From Cornus controversa (lineage: Eukaryota > Streptophyta > Magnoliopsida > Cornales > Cornaceae): a DNA stretch of 64,000 bases. The position numbers were made by a program, and so were the translations under genes. Position 1 is the first letter of the stretch. The number at the start of each line of letters is the position of its first letter. The stretch covers positions 88,005,033 through 88,069,032 of the forward strand of contig CM048845.1 of the NCBI GenBank assembly GCA_026545225.1. Reading direction: 5' to 3'. The notes under the pieces are model-generated. The model had not been told where the DNA came from and ran no database searches. It was given only the letters and a program-made list of their open reading frames with translations. Positions 1 through 11,858 of this stretch are shown here, in pieces.

Positions 1-789
1 TTCTCTTTTATTTCCACTTTTGATGTGATGGGTTCCATCACTGTCAACTTTTCTTGTAAGTGAACCCACAAACACTGTCCTACATAAAAATGAAAATGAA
101 TCAAGTTGTTCAAGCTCTTGGCAAGAGCTTTCACTCGACTTGTTTAATAAGTATCAATTCGAATTCATTAAATAAATGAGTCGAAGTTTAGTTTAATTTT
201 TAAAATAATTTAATAAACGAATTGATACTAAATAATATTGGATTCATTTCATGAATATAAGCTTGTGTAAGCTAGTATATCTTCATGAACATATATAGGC
301 TCACATAGACTTGTATAGGTTTATGAATATAAGTTTGTGTAGGTTCGTATCGTACAAGTTCACGAACAAGTCAAAATAATCTTGAATATGAGCTCAAATC
401 GAGTTCAAATGAATTTTCTTGTTAAACGAGCTGAACCTAAGTCGAATTCGAGCTTTTCAAAATATTGACGAATCAAGTCCGACCTCAACTTTTCAAGTTC
501 GTCACGATCTCGAACTAAACCCACGACAAAACAAGTCTGTCCAAAAAGACTCAGCTCGACTCGATTCATTTATAACCCTAGTCCTACATCAGAATATCTC
601 GCAATGTATGTCAGAGTTCACGTTGAAAGTCCTCAAACTCAACTTCAGTAAGAGCCATTATTTGTCGAACTTCGTTGCTAGAGAGGTTGTCATTACTACG
701 TATATCAGCCATCAATCTAGAGTAGAACAAGACTCTGATACTAACTAACTAATGAAGCGGAAACTCGAAATAAATCTCACGTGCAAATA
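1..789. other. Intergenic, degenerate dispersed repeat
   Basis: No gene is recognised here. Bases about 60-600 are rich in variants of gagctcgag/cgaattcgagc and of atgaacaagct, a style typical of non-coding plant MITE-like repeats. The open frame at 419-748 shows no domain and follows this repeat, so I do not call it a gene. N-lobe exons for the PERK copy that starts at 2050 were looked for here and not found. Confidence 0.4.
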
Positions 790-790
790 A

Positions 791-1394
791 ACCTGTAAAT
801 GGATCTGATTCGGACCGATTCAAACCTAATCTGATCCTAACCCGATAAGAGTTATAGTCAACCCGATCCAATCCAATAACCCGACGGATTAGATATAATT
901 AAATCCATATCCGATTTGTTATTAATCGAATATCCGATCCGATAATCCGATCTGAAAAAAATATAATTTTTTTAAAAAAATTTAATTTCAATAGAGATTA
1001 GCAAATAATGATTAGAAAAAAAATAGAAAAGAAAAATAAAATATAAAGAAAAAAGTAATAGAAAAATAAGTATTTGACTTTTTACTAAATAAAAAACTAA
1101 AAAGAAAGACAAAATAGAGAGAGGAAAAAATAAGAAGGAAATAATGATAAAAAATATTTTAATAGTATGTAAATATTATATGTTATAACATTAGATAATA
1201 TATTTATAATAAATTATATATTATATTATTTTGAAATAGAATTCTTATCAGATCGGATCGACTATAATTCATATCCAATTTGTTTAGTTAACGGATTATT
1301 GAATTCGGATCGCTAACAGTTATCGGATTGAATGACCAATCTATATCTTAATTATTGGCTCGAATTCGGATCAAAATCTGATCCATTGACAAGT
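791..1394. mobile_element. MITE-like element with inverted ends (family unknown)
   Basis: The left end (tgtaaatggatctgatt) and the reverse complement of the right end (tgtcaatggatcagatt) match as terminal inverted repeats. The subterminal regions on both sides carry repeated gatccgat/aacccgat motifs, and the centre is very AT-rich and non-coding. No convincing target-site duplication was found, so the exact borders and superfamily are uncertain. It is probably a non-autonomous DNA transposon. Confidence 0.45.
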
Positions 1395-2049
1395 GTACGC
1401 ACAAACAATACACCTATGCTTTTTGCTACTTCACACTCTCCTATTCTCTTCGTACTTCACGCACATATATATATAGACATTTCGTATACATACCACTTCA
1501 AATAAAGCAGTCTCTAAGTCGTCCTATGGATCGCAAAAAAATTGACTTTTGTTCTGCGCGCGCGCACATATCTACATGCACACACGAGAACACATTAATT
1601 CACCACATATTACATATACTACATCTTATATATATATATTATTATTTAATCCACTAATGTCTTTGTGGGAACTTTATTTCCTTGTTAGGTTACAAATCTT
1701 CTCATAGTGTTTGTTACTTGAATGAGTTTAGCATATGGTATTTGTCATTATAACCATATATACATGCCTCATTTAGTGGCCCTTTTTCTGATTCTTACTT
1801 CACAGCCATCCAACATTCTTCTGCCCCTTTTGTGTATGTATATATCACTGTTAATTATCACTTTACAGGACTTAATAGATATAATATTGAATGAGTAGTG
1901 ATCTTTTTATTTCTTTTTCTTTTTTCACCTAGTTTTCCATTTCTTAGGAAGTATAATATATGCATGTTGACATATGGTTTGTAGCTGTTTGTTTCAATCC
2001 CTACCTCCATTAATGCTATCTTAACATAGAAAAATTAATGACATTGCAG
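1395..2049. other. Non-coding; from about 1760 homologous to a PERK intron
   Basis: There is no coding signal. From about 1760 the sequence (catgcctcatttagtgg, then gattcttacttcacagcc) aligns with intron 2 of the complete PERK gene near 39550-39615. This places the left homology limit of copy P1 inside an intron, upstream of its first visible exon. Confidence 0.5.
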
Positions 2050-3081
2050 AAAAGAAGAGCCCTCCTTTAAGCTGGGGATTGAGGATGAAAATTGCTTTAG
2101 GCTCTGCAAAGGGATTGGCATATTTGCACGAGGACTGTGAGTTTGCAACATGGGACATTTTTTGTTTTCACAAATATTTTAGTTTTGGCTTAGAGATCCA
2201 ATTGTCTTGAAATGTATATGCTATATCTGGCAGGTCATCCCAAAATCATACATCGTGACATCAAGTCTGCAAATATTCTTCTTGATTATAGTTTTGAGGC
2301 AAAGGTAGGGTCCGCAGAAAAATACATTATGTACAAAAATTTAATATCAAACAAATTTTTTTTGTGAATTTAGGCTATCTTATAGAGTTTGACATATGTT
2401 TGAGCTATACTTTGGAATACTACCGAAATTTATTCACAATAAACAGATTATGAAGAGTCACTGCTATATATATATATATATATATATATATGCAAGTTTT
2501 AGATCCTGTGCATTAGAAGGTGTGAAATATATATATTATTCCTATCAATGTATATAGTGGTCAAACTGCCTCTTCTGTTTTGCTCATATATATCATATGT
2601 ATAATCAAACCCTGTTTTACATTACAGATAGCAGATTTTGGTCTTGCTAAGTTCAATTCTGATACTCGTACTCACATCACCACCTGTGTAATGGGAACTT
2701 TCGGGTGAGACCATTTTTCTCTTATTTGTTGTTTATTGAAAGCAGCTTTATTAGCACTGCCATATATTGGAGTTGCTTAACATGATCATATATATATATA
2801 TATATAATGAGTTGTAGTCTTGTAGATGATCTTAATTGTGTATATATATGACTTGTCTCATTCACATCCATACTTATTGGTTGCAGTTATTTAGCCCCAG
2901 AGTATGCTGGTACTGGAAAACTTACTGATAAGTCAGATGTCTTCTCCTTTGGGGTTGTGCTTCTAGAGTTGATCACCGGTCGCAAGCCTATTGGTAAAGA
3001 TCAAGTTTCCGAGGATGAAAATATAGTTGAGTGGGTGAGTTTTCTGTTTCACCAATGGAACAAACAATAATCTGACAATTT

Positions 3082-3139
<58 letters not shown>

Positions 3140-3634
3140 ATGGCTATAACATTGAAAGGCTAGGCAAATAAGAATAACACATATTGGTGATTAAAATTTT
3201 AGGCGAGGCCTTTGCTCACACGAGCTATGGAAGACAACAAATTTGATAGTCTTGCTGATCCAAGGTTGCAAAAGGATTATGATTCTTCTGAAATGGCTCG
3301 GATGGTTACTTGTGCTGCTACTTGTGTACGTCATTTGGCAAGGCGTCGCCCACGAATGAGCCAGGTACGTACATCTCAATCTCAATCTCCATTCAAAAGT
3401 TATTAGTATTAATTTAACTGGAGGCTCTAATATTTTCTCTCTCTCACTACAATTCCATCTTCTAGAACTGGGCTATATTTCCCCATTTTTTCAATGCAGA
3501 TCGATCACTTATAGGATTTCCTGAATCTCTTGATTTAATTTTCAATTTTATATATTATTCGTGAGTATATATAGCTCCCATTCATGATGATGTGCTAGCT
3601 TTTACTATAACCAAGTTAGTAACTGAAAATGAAA

Positions 3635-3679
<45 letters not shown>

Positions 3680-3967
3680 TGGCACTTCTACCTGGCCTTT
3701 TGATTGATGCAGATTGTCCGAGCTTTGGAAGCTGGAAACATGTCTCTAGATGATCTAAGTGACGGTATTCGACCCGGACATAGCACAATCTACAGTTCCC
3801 ATGAAAGTGTGGATTATGATAATGCCCAGTACAAGGAGGATTTAAAGAAATTCAGGAAGATGGCACTAGGAAGCCAGGAAAATGGTGCTAGTGAATGCAG
3901 TACTGGAACCAGTGACTCCAGTCAGCTGAACCCATCTACCACTGATTCCTGGTACTGGAACCAGTGA
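2050..3967 (+). CDS. PERK-type receptor kinase, copy P1: C-lobe and tail exons only
   Basis: Six consecutive exons match exons 3-8 of the complete PERK gene at 37141, with the same phases: 2050-2136, 2234-2304, 2628-2704, 2887-3034, 3203-3364 and 3713-3967. All visible introns start GT and end AG. The translation has YLHEDC, the catalytic loop [19 protein letters not shown], then [20 protein letters not shown] and the PERK tail ([15 protein letters not shown]). The proline-rich ectodomain, membrane segment and ATP-binding N-lobe (exons 1-2) are not in the 2 kb upstream, so this copy lacks the nucleotide-binding lobe unless those exons lie outside the window. The usual Arg before VMGTFG is Cys here. 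A 52-bp tandem duplication in the last exon causes an early stop. The frame is otherwise open, so it may be a recent truncated duplicate, transcribed or not. Confidence 0.65.
3083..3136. repeat. (TA)n microsatellite in P1 intron
   Basis: An uninterrupted TA run lies between P1 exons 2887-3034 and 3203-3364. Other long TA runs occur at about 2463-2492 and 3635-3677. P2 has shorter TA runs in the matching introns (about 5990-6006 and 6584-6609), so the runs were probably present before the P1/P2 duplication and have changed length since. Confidence 0.85.
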
Positions 3968-4010
3968 CTCCAGTCAGCTGAACCCATCTACCACTGATTC
4001 CTGGTACTGG
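3901..4010 (+). repeat. 52-bp tandem duplication in last exon of P1
   Basis: The block beginning tactggaaccagtgactcc at 3901 is repeated at 3953 without visible change; a third partial start (tactggga) follows at about 4005. Because 52 is not a multiple of three, the reading frame changes in the second copy and the protein stops at 3965-3967. Confidence 0.85.
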
Positions 4011-4985
4011 GAACAGTGAAATCCAACAAACTAGCTAGCTACTCCAGGTGGCAACCGAAACTCATGAATAAAAAATAAGCTACTGAAAAAACTCCATAAA
4101 TCAAATTATGTGAAAATTAAATAATTCTTTTTTGAGAAATGGTCTTTTTAATTGACTCGTACAGTTGAAAATTGTATATTCGGCATCATGCTTATTGGTT
4201 TAATAAATCACAAGAATCAGCTTGGTAGAGGACTCTTGTCCTTCATATTCACTGCTCCACATTTTCAAAACATGCTCAAAAAAAAATATGCTTCATGCAA
4301 AGAATTTGATTGGAAATTTATTGTTCTTCAGTTATACTCAACTTGATTTTACAAGTCATATAATATAAATGCTGAATTAAACCGATCAACTTTGGGAATT
4401 TGTGCTGCATGTATTATTATTAAGCAGTTCTTGTACAATCAATCTCTTGCATATACTTGTCCATCTCTACAAAGTGGCAACTTAATGAGTTCTGTAACTT
4501 CTGTTTCAATGAAAAGAAAAAATTTCTAGATGTAGTAATTATTTTTGTTAAAAAAAAATTCATAATTTTTTTAGTGATTGTTTTAGATATTTACATAAAA
4601 AATTCATATAAAAAATGAAAATTCATAGATAGAGATAGTTATTTTAATTGTTCACATTGATAGGATCAATTAAGGATGGATGTTTCCAAAGTAAATGAAT
4701 GGACATTTGTTGAGGAAAGAAATAAGGAGTGAATGGAAGGGATGGATAGAAATTTTAATCATCATACTCGTCCCACTTTTGGAAGAAAGGGATATGGTGG
4801 GTGTGGAGGAAAAAAGTTTCTCTCCTCCCTCTTTTCCGTTCTCTCAATCCTTTCCTTTTACCCAATAAAAGAACATCCTTCCATTCATTTTCGCTGCTTC
4901 TACTTTTCCACCCTACCAAACAGGTTCTTAGTAACAATTATGCAAAGATGACCAAACTAGTATAGAAAGAGTCATTTAATTCCCA
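3968..4985. other. P1 3' flank and anonymous sequence
   Basis: About 4130-4520 aligns with the 3' flank of P2 (6888-7160), so it belongs to the duplicated PERK unit and probably includes the 3' UTR. From about 4640 to 4960 there is purine-rich then pyrimidine-rich sequence ending accctaccaaacaggtt, resembling a short plant MITE, without ends that I can define. No gene is seen. Confidence 0.4.
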
Positions 4986-4995
4986 AGGGAGCAAT

Positions 4996-5355
4996 GCACC
5001 CGCCCACTCACACCCGTCCACAAGGTTTACTACAATCCACCCCCCTACAAGGCCCGACGTCCTCGTCGACACACTTCCGGCTGGATTCAGGCTCTGATAC
5101 CAACTGTAATATCCCGCTCCAACACATGGTATGATATTGTCCGCTTTGGGCCTGAGCCCGCACGGTTTTACTCTTGGGTTTTTACCCCAAAAGGCCTCAT
5201 ATCATTTGAAGAGAACATACTACATATAAGCACATCCCCTTTTCCACACCCAGGCGATGTGGGATTGAGCACCCTGTACCCTGTCAATGTGGTAGCTCAA
5301 CCCAGTGTCTGTCTTTGCATCCGCTCACTCACACCCGTCCACAAGGGTTACTACA
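4996..5355 (-). mobile_element. Truncated TRIM (small non-coding LTR retroelement)
   Basis: Read on the minus strand: an LTR of about 251 bp (5355 to 5105, beginning TGTAGTAACC and ending ATATTACA), a 70-bp interior with the initiator-Met tRNA primer site TGGTATCAGAGCC and a purine tract, then only the first 39 bp or so of the second LTR (5034 to about 4996). It has no coding capacity. It is the same family as the complete copy at 59830-60343 and is a broken fossil, truncated at one end. Confidence 0.75.
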
Positions 5356-5799
5356 CATGGTATTTATTATTCATTGGGCCATAAAAGAAAATACATGGAT
5401 ATTCATCAGCTATTTTAGCAAGTATTTGAAGATCTCGCAATTTTGAAAACCGGAGAACTACCCATTCTCGTGTTAGACACTGATATTCACACAAACGCAA
5501 CCCTTTGTTAAACATGGAACGTGACACAATCTGTCTAACTAGTTTACTCGGACCGTCTAATATTTTTCTTAATTTTAAATCACACATATAACAAAAAACT
5601 AAAATATGAATAAAAATTTAAGAAATGACTAAAATCGCAAGTATGAGAAAATATTAAAATATGAGTAAAAATTTAAGAAATGATTAAAATTTTCATTTCA
5701 TTAATAAATAAAAATTAGATAATATATTAACTTACTTAGATTTCGTAATAATACAATGAATTAACAAAAAATAACCATATGATTTAAATATATTGCTAC
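5356..5799. other. Intergenic, no clear feature
   Basis: AT-rich sequence between the TRIM and PERK pseudogene P2. A minus-strand open frame of 78 codons (5351-5587) overlaps the TRIM end and has no recognisable domain, so I do not call it a gene. Confidence 0.3.
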
Positions 5800-6577
5800 T
5801 TATTTAGCTCCAGAGTATGCTCGTACTGGAAACTTACTGATAACTCATCTGTCTTTTCTTTGGGGTTGTGCTTCAAGAGTTGATCACCGGTCGCAAGCCT
5901 ATTGCTAAAGCACAAGTCGATGAAAATGTAGTTGAGTGAGTGAGTTTTCGATCTATTTCACCAATGAAACAATAATCTGACAATTTAACATATATATATA
6001 TATATATGACACTGTTGGTAAGTTATAGGAACTTGAACCTTGGTTAAGAAGCATATATAAATAAGGATTAACACATTTTCTGATTAAAATTTTAGGCGAG
6101 GCCTTTGCTCACACAAGCTTTGAAAGACAAAAAATTTGATACTATTGCTGATCCGAGGTTGCAAAAGGAGTAGGATTCTTTTGAGATGGCTTGGATGGTT
6201 ACTTGTGCTGCTACTTGTGTACATCATTTGGCACAGCGTCGCCCACCAATGAGCCAGGTACGTACATCTCAATCTCAATCTCCATTCTAAATTAAGTTTG
6301 AAGTATAAACTGGATGTTTAATTGTCTTTCTCTGCTATGCATGGTCAGAGCAATTGAAACTACAATTCCATCATCTAGCTAGAATGGGGCCACCAGTATA
6401 TATATATATATACACTATGTCCATAATCTAGCAATTGAAGTACATATATATCATCATTTTTTCTATGCAGATCAGTTTTAGGATTTCCCGAATCCCTTGA
6501 TATATTTTCCCTATTAAGTATTTGAGTATCAAACTCTACAGTTTATGAATTTGGGAGCTAGACTAGATTTTGAGTCG

Positions 6578-6609
<32 letters not shown>

Positions 6610-6905
6610 TAGTCAAATCCTTTTGATTGATGCAGATTGTCCGAGCTTTGGAAGCTGGAAACATGTCTCTAGATGATCTAAGTGAAGGTATTGGACCAGG
6701 AGATGACACAGTCTATTACAGTTTCCATGAAAGCGTGGATTATGATAAAGCCCAGAACAAGGAGGATTTGAAGAAGATGGCACTTGGAAGCCAGGAACAT
6801 GGTGCTAGTGAATGCAGTGAAACCAGCGACTCCTCCGGTCTGAAGTCATCTGTCTTCAGCAGTGGTCAACAAACTACGAGCTCTCAGAAATGGTCTTTTA
6901 ATTGA
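5800..6905 (+). pseudogene. PERK pseudogene copy P2
   Basis: Three exons are recognisable, matching PERK exons 6-8: about 5800-5939 (YLAPEYARTG..., ITGRKPIAK), 6096-6257 (ARPLLTQALKDKKFD...) and 6636-6905 ([20 protein letters not shown]). The first has lost its acceptor AG, has lost one base after the Gly of ARTG (frameshift) and has TGA in place of the final Trp codon. The second has an in-frame TAG after KE. The last is open to its stop and resembles P1. The catalytic loop, DFG exon and everything upstream are missing, so no active kinase can be made. It and P1 share introns and 3' flank, so they arose by tandem duplication of a unit of roughly 3-4 kb. Confidence 0.85.
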
Positions 6906-7930
6906 CGTAAAGTTGAAATTTAATTGTTCTGCGTGATGCTGATCAATTGGTTTCATATTCAATCCACGTACTTTTAATTTTCAAGCTAGACATGCTAAAA
7001 TAATTAAATATATTATGCTTCATACATGCAAAGAATTTGATTGAAAATTATTTGTCCAATCCAATTATATGGTTCATATATTATATTCAACTTTTACAAT
7101 TGATATGCTGAATTGGATTTATATATCAACTTAGGGAATTTGTGCTGCATGCATATATATATATTTGTATGTGTGTGTGTGTGTGTGTGTGTGTCAATGT
7201 TATGTTCTTTTCAATCAAATCTAGCCCATCGAGAAAACTATAATGTCCTCAATGTTCTTGACAATGAACTTAAGAGCGGTCTCGTTCAGTGTCTGGTTAG
7301 AACGAACATACATTTGAGATCTCTACAACATGAAGAGCTAGCTTTGGATGAACGAGCTTAAGAATCCCAACATTAATTAATTTGTTGCTCGCAGAAGTAA
7401 CTTGTACAGGAATGGTATGTCGAATTTATCGGCTGCGACTGACAATGAGTAGATATGCTTCGTTCTCCACCTTCTCATTAGGCAAGCAAGCTTCCACTAT
7501 ATATAGAAGAACTCTAGCTATGAGAGACTCTACTCCAGCTCTTCATAGTTCAATTCTGGGAGTGTCATAACTTGGTGGAGCTTTGCAGCCATCTGAGTCT
7601 AGCATATATGTTCTTGAAATATCAGACCTTGCTGCCGGCAATATTATATATATGGGAGTATAAAATCATCATATTGATAGCATATAACATTACATATATA
7701 TGTTTGCCATTTGTGTGTATGTGTTTGAGAGAGAGAGACCGGCCAGTGATGCTTTATGTGCTGGTATTTGATTTGAATCTCAGTGTGTATTTGATATCTA
7801 AATTAAGGCAGCAACAAAACCATCATATCCGGCAACTTAATTCTAGTTCTTTCGACGCCGCCTCCTTCTATGTCATGTCCACGACCTCCTCCAATGAGGG
7901 TTTTTTTTTAGTCAATGACTAGAGGAGTTA
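6906..7930. other. P2 3' flank, GT microsatellite, anonymous sequence
   Basis: 6906-7160 is homologous to the P1 3' flank. A (GT)n run lies at about 7168-7194. The short open frames between 7113 and 7922 show no domain that I recognise. Confidence 0.35.
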
Positions 7931-7934
7931 AAAC

Positions 7935-8640
7935 TGCATATATGGAGTGTAATTTTAGTAAATCTAAAAATACAAAGAAGGATGTAATAAGATTGAGAAT
8001 CAAGAAGTACAAAAAAATGAACATTTTCGCTATTTAAGCTCAATTATTAATAATAAAATAAAAATCGGAGATGACTTTAATCATAGTATCAAGGCATGAT
8101 AGGTTAAATAGAGGAGTACATCTAATTTATTGTGTGATACGCGTATTCCCTTACGCTTGAAAGAAAAATTCTATCGAAAGGCTATTAGACTAGACTTTAT
8201 GACAGAGAATATTGGGTGGCTATGAAACAACATTTGCATAAAGTGAATGTGAATGTGAAGATGGCAAAATTCGAATGTTGAGATGGATGTGCGATAAGAC
8301 TAAAAATGATCATATTCAAGAGATGGTTAAAGTAGCATAAATTGTAATTAAATAAGAATAAATCGGTTAAGATGATTTGGACATGTGAAAAAAAGACCTT
8401 TAAATACACTAGTTAGGAAAAGTGACATAATTCACATTGAGTGTAAGACTTGCAAAAGAAAAAAAAAAATCAAAGTTAAGATAGGTAAAGTTAGTAAGAA
8501 AAGATATGATAACATGTGAACACATTGATTTTAGTAAAAAATGATATGATAGTACGTGGAACGTAGATAAAGTTAGTAAGAAATGTTATGATAATATGTG
8601 GATTGACTGAGATTATGTTTTTAAAATAAAATAAATTGAA
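7935..8640 (+). mobile_element. 3' fragment of an RTE-type LINE, decayed
   Basis: Broken translations recall the C-terminal part of plant RTE-clade reverse transcriptases: YMECNFSKS near 7940, SGVLCDTRIPL... near 8140, then the RLDFM..ENIGW segment that corresponds to RPAMLYGTECW, followed by an RMLRWMCDKTKNDHI-like stretch around 8265-8320. Stops and frameshifts interrupt it, and everything 5' of this part is absent. The complete relative at 15395-19748 has the same order of motifs. Confidence 0.65.
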
Positions 8641-9228
8641 AACATATGATTCATGGAGTTGAAAAAACGGTTTAGCGGTGGTGGTCGTTGATCATATTCA
8701 AAGCAACATTTAAGACCAGATAAAAGCACTTGACAGAATACAAGTAAGTTTAAACATTACCCTGCCCTTCACCTTCTTTGTAAATGGTAGTGATATGGTG
8801 TAAATCTTAAAATATAACTATCAAAACCAATGTTATTTACCGAGGGAAAAAAAAAAACTTTGAAATCTAATGTTCAGCACCCAGTGAGGATTAAGCAGTG
8901 ATAGAAGGCTGGCACATCTATGGGAATGTCTGGTGCTTTCTGAAGAAAAGTTGGACGCTCAACAATTCCAGCAGCAGTAGCTGTTCATTCGTTAACTTTT
9001 TCTTTTTTCCCCTTATTGTAAAGGATTAGGTGGTGGATGCCCAGAGAATCGTTCCAGTCAATTATGGTTATTGTATATAAATCATAATTACTTAATATAA
9101 TTCCTTTAACTAGTGAAATAAATATGTCTTATTGTGTCTCTGTGAATTATAAAGTTTAGAATCCATTGATCATTTGGTTATCTTCTGGCTACAGGTACAC
9201 AGATCCAGATCCTCTCTGCAATACACAG
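8641..9228. other. Intergenic, no clear feature
   Basis: AT-rich sequence between the LINE fragment and the hAT MITE. I see no ORF, RNA gene or defined repeat. Confidence 0.3.
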
Positions 9229-9859
9229 TAGGGGTGCAACCAGAATTCAACCCGAGTTCAGTCCAATTTTTTACGAGTTTAGACAACTATTTTTACAATT
9301 AGAGTTGAACTTGGATTAAAAAACTCCAACCTGAACTTAATTAGGATTGGACTAGGGTTGAGATGCCAATAACCCGAACTCAACCCGAACCAAAATTGTA
9401 ATATTATTTTCATACATATTTTTTATTTTAAATATATTATATATAATATTCAAATTATGAAAACCTTTCTTTTTTCAACTTTCTTTATTTAAATCTTAAT
9501 ATATTATATGCTAACATTTTTGATAATTAATTTCTTAAAATTTTGTTTGTAATGTTTTAAAAATTTGCATTAAATTCTTAACTTTTTGTGTATTTAGAAG
9601 AAATCTAATGTGAAACTTATTAAAGATTACTTTAAATTTTCAACATGAAAATTGACTATATAGATAACCTGAATTAACCCGACTTTCTAATTCGAAATCT
9701 CAACCCGAATTATAAACCCAAGTTTAAAAATTTAAGAATGAATTGGACTATAATTGCGTAGGTAGAGTTAAAAGTAGAGTTAAGGTTAAATATTTCATAT
9801 GTAAAATTGAGTCCAAATTGTACCTCTAACTCGTCCAACATGCCGAAGTTACAACCCTA
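9229..9859 (-). mobile_element. hAT-type MITE, copy 1 (reverse orientation)
   Basis: Terminal inverted repeats TAGGGGTGCAAC (left) and TAGGGTTGTAAC (right, reverse complement) are flanked by the 8-bp near-duplication atacacag / gtacacaa (6 of 8). It is 631 bp and non-coding, with an aacccgaa-rich interior. It is the same family as 33389-34006 and 49369-49997, in the opposite orientation, judged by which end carries the GTTAGAGGTACA-like subterminal motif. The 8-bp duplication and TAGGG terminus point to the hAT superfamily. Confidence 0.75.
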
Positions 9860-10620
9860 GTACACAACACCGTCATGACACACATGTCACTATGTGTGAG
9901 GGACCGTGGATGTACCAAAGAGAATCCACTCACTTGGCTACAGTAACTAGCCAATCCATCTGTCTTGATAATATATAATAAAAAATCTCAACATAAGGCT
10001 CTTTAATTTTCTTTCTTTTTTTTCAAAAACGTCATCCTCATCAATCAATGAGGTAAAAAATCTACACAGGCATCTTGAATTTTCCATAATTGAATTATTT
10101 AACCAGCACCCATTTATCTCAGCTAAAAGACTTTTATTTCAACAAGACGTGAAATTTTCAATATCTAATCTAACGACATTTCTTAATAAAAATAAAGTAG
10201 ACTGGTGTGTATTCATTAGCATACCTCCACATATCTCAAATTGTGAAAGAGTCACATGGAAGATCTAAAACAAGGAAGGATAGGAAACTGCAGGGCTAAT
10301 TTTCAGTCAAGAGAAAATTAAAACCACCAGTACAAATTGAAACTGTCAAAGTTGCAACTCAAGTAAAACATAAAACACCATCAGATATATTCATGAAATG
10401 AGCCATAAATTTCTCTTCGTATATATTTTCAACTCGTGTAATTCAACAAAACTGCTCAAAAATTTCTACGAAACTTAAGACTAAGAAAATATTCACCACC
10501 ACAACTCCATAATCCAAGAAAAAGGATCAAGTTCTCCATCCCTATAAGCCAAAATTGGTACCAGGGTTGCATCCCAAAAAGAACCTGCAAAAAAATGAGA
10601 ACTAAATAACCTTAGATAAA
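9860..10620. other. Intergenic or distal 3' region of the minus-strand FRS gene
   Basis: Mostly AT-rich non-coding. On the minus strand a good acceptor (tttttttgcag) precedes an open stretch beginning GSFWDATLVPILAYRDGE at about 10588 that runs to a stop near 10456. It could be a terminal exon of the FRS transcription unit or chance. Confidence 0.3.
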
Positions 10621-10625
10621 TTTCA

Positions 10626-10820
10626 TGTTGTTTTTTTCTTTTTCTTTTTTTGTCGACAATAGTGGTGTCGGGCCTCTAAGAGCACCCAATAATCCACCAC
10701 CGGGCACATGCAGTCCTCCAGTCCCACATCCACCGAAAAAATTCCTTAGGAGTGATCCCAAGAGAATTCAATCTCCCGACCTCCAGGATGTGAGGTGAGT
10801 CTTTACCATTAGGTTATCCC
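10626..10820 (-). mobile_element. tRNA-derived SINE
   Basis: On the minus strand the sequence starts ggataacctaatggtaaag (box A-like), has a box B-like aggtcgggagattgaattc downstream, and ends in a run of A with occasional G (plus-strand T-rich tract 10629-10651). This order of pol III promoter boxes plus A-tail is the layout of plant SINEs. Target duplications were not resolved. Confidence 0.55.
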
Positions 10821-11129
10821 CTTAGGGTTAGCTTACTTTTTATTAACTAATAGCTACGGAAGAGATCTTGAATTTGAGACTTTCTACACCAAAAGTATTC
10901 TCTTAACCGAAGGTATTCGTGCTTAAATCATACCTTCAAAATTAATCCTAGGCTCAAGATTGTTTTCGCTGGTAATAGAACAACCATTTTGTTGAAGTGT
11001 CATAACTCTAATCTTCCATAGTTTTGCCATGACACATTCAAATGGACAATAAACAAAAAAATTCAGAATTATGGTATAAATATACAGAAATACAAATATG
11101 AAAGTGAACAATTACGCAAAACTATAATT

Positions 11130-11434
11130 AACAATAATATGGACCTGCAGAAGATGACTGAAGTGTGCCAAGTTGGATTGCTCAATGGCATGCCATGTAG
11201 TGGATATGCCTGGTATTATTGAAAAGGAATTAATGAATTCAGAAACAATGTTGACATGTCACTTAACGGTTAATTACTTTGTAATTACCTCAAACGCCTT
11301 ATCCGTAAAACTATAAAAATTTGTAATTGTCCCATCAGGCATGCCTTTCCAAAGATGAGTCGAAGTAGTCTGCAACCATAAAAGAAATAATTCAATCACC
11401 ATGATTATGGACTTGGCATTACAAATAAATTTTA

Positions 11435-11469
<35 letters not shown>

Positions 11470-11760
11470 GATGCAATAGTTTTGACATAGAGACTTCAGT
11501 TACCATGTGACATTCTCGCGTTGCAATTTTGTCACCAATATGTGAAGCAGTTAGACCACTGGTGGGTACAATACTATCATTCATGATTGTCGAAATGCTT
11601 TGATGAACCTGTAGATGCAACATTCTTATGTTCTACAATCAAAATAAAACATGAAGAGTAAGAAAATATGTCTATGTTACTTTTCCATTTTTCAGACTTC
11701 CTTTCACCAAGTTTCTTCATATGTTTGCATTCCCAGACCTATAAACACAGCATTTAGACA
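11130..11760 (-). other. Possible 3' exons of the FRS transcription unit
   Basis: Several minus-strand stretches are bounded by plausible splice signals: around 11370-11289 (TTSTHLWKGMPDGTITNF..., followed by gtaatt), around 11636-11506 (NIRMLHLQVHQSISTIMN..., followed by gtaact) and around 11740 (VWECKHMKKLGE). They lie directly downstream of the FRS coding exon in the same orientation. No domain is recognised and the reading frames do not join in an obvious way, so they may be UTR exons, alternative C-termini or chance. A TA run lies at 11443-11465. Confidence 0.25.
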
Positions 11761-11858
11761 AAGACAAAATAAAAAAACAAATAAATGATATAACTTGATA
11801 AATCAAAGACCAATGCAATTGATAAAAGGTCACACATAAAAATACCTTCTTTCCCGTA

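Noticed and set aside
5351-5587. 78-codon minus-strand frame next to the truncated TRIM
   Set aside because: Overlaps the LTR end, and no similarity to a known protein is recognised.
7113-7922. Series of short plus-strand frames downstream of P2
   Set aside because: The first is built on a GT microsatellite and the others have no domain; treated as anonymous sequence.
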